6,563 nt of DNA from Deltaproteobacteria bacterium. Its GTDB lineage: Bacteria > Chloroflexota > Dehalococcoidia > Dehalococcoidales > BS750m-G39. The stretch's first letter is position 1, and each line of letters opens with the position of its first letter. The notes under the pieces are model-generated. The model searched no databases. It saw only the letters and a list, made by a program, of their open reading frames with translations, and was not told where the DNA came from. Location: contig JAUWGI010000047.1 of the NCBI GenBank assembly GCA_030606505.1, positions 1-6,563 of the forward strand, in the 5' to 3' direction. Position numbers and translations under genes: made by a program. Positions 5,334 through 6,563 of this stretch are shown here, in pieces.

Positions 5334-5362
5334 ATTATACCACTATAGTCAACAATCTTGAA
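5334..5362 (-). promoter_or_regulatory. Possible near-leaderless promoter for mobA-moeA
   Basis: A perfect minus-strand TATAAT (5339-5334) lies 5 bases before the mobA ATG (5328-5326). The best -35 at 17-base spacing, TTCAAG (5362-5357), matches 3 of 6 positions. Transcription would start about 5327, on or within a base or two of the ATG. The -35 element touches the end of the upstream hydrolase gene. Confidence 0.4.
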
Positions 5363-5390
5363 GCTATAATGCTGGTTTCAGCACTATAAT
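5343..5390. repeat. Three phased CTATA(A/G)T heptamers upstream of mobA
   Basis: CTATAAT occurs at 5384-5390 and 5364-5370, and CTATAGT at 5343-5349. The periods are 20 and 21 bases, about two helical turns. The first two copies lie in the last codons and stop of the hydrolase gene; the third is in the gap. They flank the proposed mobA promoter and might be an operator, but AT-rich sequence could produce them by chance. Confidence 0.35.
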
Positions 5391-6011
5391 TTGACCGGTG
5401 GCGGGTAGTTCTCCCGGCTTAAATTCCGCCTGGCTGGAGTCCGGCCGGCTGACATTAGCTTTGCCGCTCAGGAACCCCTCCACCCCAAAAATGCCCGGGA
5501 TGCCCTTCTCCGTCTTATAGTGCATGGGAATAATTACCCTCGGCTTTAACTGGTTACAAACCTCGGTGGCGACTTCAGCATCAATGGTATAAAAACCACC
5601 CACCGGGATGAGCAATACATCAACACTACCTATCTCTTTTAGCTGCTTGTCATCAAGCCGGTGCCCCAGGTCACCGAGGTGACAGACCCTTACCCCATCC
5701 ATCTCAAAGCAGAATATAATGTTATCGCCCCGCAAACTCCCCCCAGCATCGTCATGATAGCTGGCAATACCTTTAAGCTCTATCCCCTTAACCATTGACC
5801 TGCCCGCCCGGCTAACCACCTCAGGATTACCCTTCACCGCAGCCACATTGTTATGGTCGTGATGGCCATGACTCACGGTAACAATATCAGCCGACTCGGT
5901 TATCTCGCCGTAGGTCAAACCAGGGCCGGTCTCATAGGGGTCGGTGATTATCTTAACTCCTTTGTTTGAGGTAATAACAAAGGCGGCATGACCTAAATAT
6001 TTAATCTTCAC
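5364..6011 (-). CDS. Metallo-beta-lactamase-fold metal-dependent hydrolase (UlaG/COG2220-like)
   Basis: Cytoplasmic hydrolase of the metallo-beta-lactamase fold with unknown substrate. Counting from GTG 6011 (215 residues), the metal-binding motif is SHGHHDHNN with H48, H50, D52 and H53. Further ligands are likely H111 and D114 (CHLGDLGH) and H164 (PMHYKT), so two metal ions are expected. The N-terminus KIKYLGHAAFVI and the ITDPY block are typical of the COG2220 group. Start: an open frame reaches TTG 6017, but GGGGGA at 6024-6019 sits only 1 base from that codon and 7 from GTG 6011. The GTG also gives the usual family N-terminus (MKIKYLGHA). It follows the M42 peptidase stop by 18 bases, implying one transcript. 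The 35 bases to mobA hold a possible new promoter. Confidence 0.9.
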   Translation of the reverse strand: MKIKYLGHAAFVITSNKGVKIITDPYETGPGLTYGEITESADIVTVSHGHHDHNNVAAVKGNPEVVSRAGRSMVKGIELKGIASYHDDAGGSLRGDNIIFCFEMDGVRVCHLGDLGHRLDDKQLKEIGSVDVLLIPVGGFYTIDAEVATEVCNQLKPRVIIPMHYKTEKGIPGIFGVEGFLSGKANVSRPDSSQAEFKPGELPATGQIIVLKPAL

Positions 6012-6018
6012 AATCAAT

Positions 6019-6024
6019 TCCCCC
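6019..6024 (-). promoter_or_regulatory. Ribosome binding site that decides the hydrolase start
   Basis: Minus-strand GGGGGA lies 7 bases before GTG 6011, a workable distance, and only 1 base before the alternative TTG 6017, which is too close. This favours the GTG start. Confidence 0.5.
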
Positions 6025-6029
6025 AGCTA

Positions 6030-6563
6030 CTAGAAGTAACCACCCACCGATTTAATAGCCTCTACCACCAGGTCGGTGGTCTTTGCCAGGTCTTCCAAGC
6101 TCAATACCTCCACCGGCGTGTGGATATACCTCGAGGCTACGCTAATCACCCCCGAGGGAATACCTTCACGAGTCAGACTGATGGCAGTGGCATCGGTGGT
6201 ACCCCTCTCAGTTACGTCCATCTGATAGGGAATACCCTTGGCTTTGGCCGTTTCCCGCAGCCATTCCAGCACCTTCGGGTGGGTAATCACCCCCCTGCCG
6301 CCGGCATCCATCACCGTAATCGCCGGCCCCTGGCCAACTTGAATGGCGGAGTCGGTCTTTTTTATGCCGGGATGGTCCCCCGGTATGCAGGTATCAATGG
6401 CAACGGCAACATCGGGATTCAGCCCGAAAGCAGAAGTCTTAGCCCCCTTTAAACCCACCTCCTCCTGAACGGTGAACACAGCCATTACCGTGGGCTTTAA
6501 GTTCATCCCGGCGATTCTCTGCAGGGCGGTAATCAGCACCGCACCGCCGGCGCGGTCATCAAA
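6030..6563 (-). CDS. M42-family metallo-aminopeptidase (glutamyl aminopeptidase/FrvX type), 5' end outside window
   Basis: This is the C-terminal 177 residues of an M42-type enzyme, a cytoplasmic two-metal aminopeptidase that usually forms large tetrahedral 12-mers. The frame is open to the window edge and begins with FDDRAGG, the family motif containing the bridging metal Asp. Counting from the edge, E34-E35 (TVQEEVGLKGA) give the catalytic base and a metal ligand, D57 (AIDTCIPGD) another ligand, and H148 (SRYIHTPVE) the last ligand. GTTDATAISL and GIPSGVISV are further typical blocks. A GTG at 6539 is internal, encoding Val within the conserved DDRAGGAVLI block, so it is not the start. The N-terminal half, including the first metal-binding His, lies beyond the window. 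It appears to lead the minus-strand series. Substrate preference cannot be read here. Confidence 0.92.
   Translation of the reverse strand, partial: FDDRAGGAVLITALQRIAGMNLKPTVMAVFTVQEEVGLKGAKTSAFGLNPDVAVAIDTCIPGDHPGIKKTDSAIQVGQGPAITVMDAGGRGVITHPKVLEWLRETAKAKGIPYQMDVTERGTTDATAISLTREGIPSGVISVASRYIHTPVEVLSLEDLAKTTDLVVEAIKSVGGYF

Noticed and set aside
5329..5363. Molybdenum cofactor riboswitch before mobA
   Set aside because: The gap is only 35 bases and the predicted transcript has almost no leader, so there is no room for the known Moco RNA motif.
6120..6452. Plus-strand open frame opposite the M42 peptidase
   Set aside because: It is the antisense of a fully motif-supported peptidase frame, with a His/Gly/Asn-rich translation of no known type.
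1..6563. CRISPR array, insertion sequence, phage or toxin-antitoxin module
   Set aside because: No repeated spacer pattern, transposase-like frame, terminal inverted repeats or toxin/antitoxin pair was seen. Every sizeable segment is explained by a gene.

Overview
The window looks like part of a bacterial chromosome. Several proteins have the character of Chloroflexota, class Dehalococcoidia: the RNase III sequence style, a tiny Lys/Arg-rich protein and a CxCPxC protein. This placement is inference from sequence familiarity, not a search. Nothing points to a phage, transposon or CRISPR locus; it reads as ordinary, densely packed housekeeping DNA with some unusual translation and promoter details.

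Layout. Bases 1-35 hold the 5' half of a tRNA-Gln(CUG) on the minus strand, cut by the window edge. A compact divergent promoter region (36-136) fires left into the tRNA and right into a plus-strand group: rnc (RNase III), a 50-residue highly charged protein, a PflX-like radical SAM protein (COG1313 type) and acylphosphatase. This group ends at 2273, where its last stop codon shares the palindrome CTAG with the last stop codon of a minus-strand group. Reading the minus strand from the right edge, that group is an M42-family metallopeptidase (5' end missing), a metallo-beta-lactamase-fold hydrolase, mobA, moeA, a DUF362-like protein and a small Cys-containing protein. There is no gene-free stretch of 300 bases.

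How the genes fit together. mobA and moeA overlap by 4 bases and supply two late steps of molybdenum cofactor synthesis: Mo insertion into molybdopterin (MoeA) and nucleotide attachment (MobA). The DUF362-like and CxCPxC genes follow within 18 and 9 bases, so they are probably co-transcribed, but their roles are unknown. A consensus -10 box sits directly before the mobA ATG, so the cofactor genes may have their own nearly leaderless promoter at the end of the hydrolase gene.

Most interesting points. (1) The radical SAM gene has no ATG, GTG or TTG where its N-terminus should begin. It could start at AUA under a strong Shine-Dalgarno sequence written in the Glu codons of the preceding gene. It could instead be made by -1 frameshifting at an in-frame A AAA AAG heptamer in that gene. 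(2) RNase III has Gly where E. coli has the metal-site Asp114. (3) A nested hairpin lies just past the convergent CTAG junction. (4) Three near-identical heptamers spaced 20-21 bases apart lie upstream of mobA.
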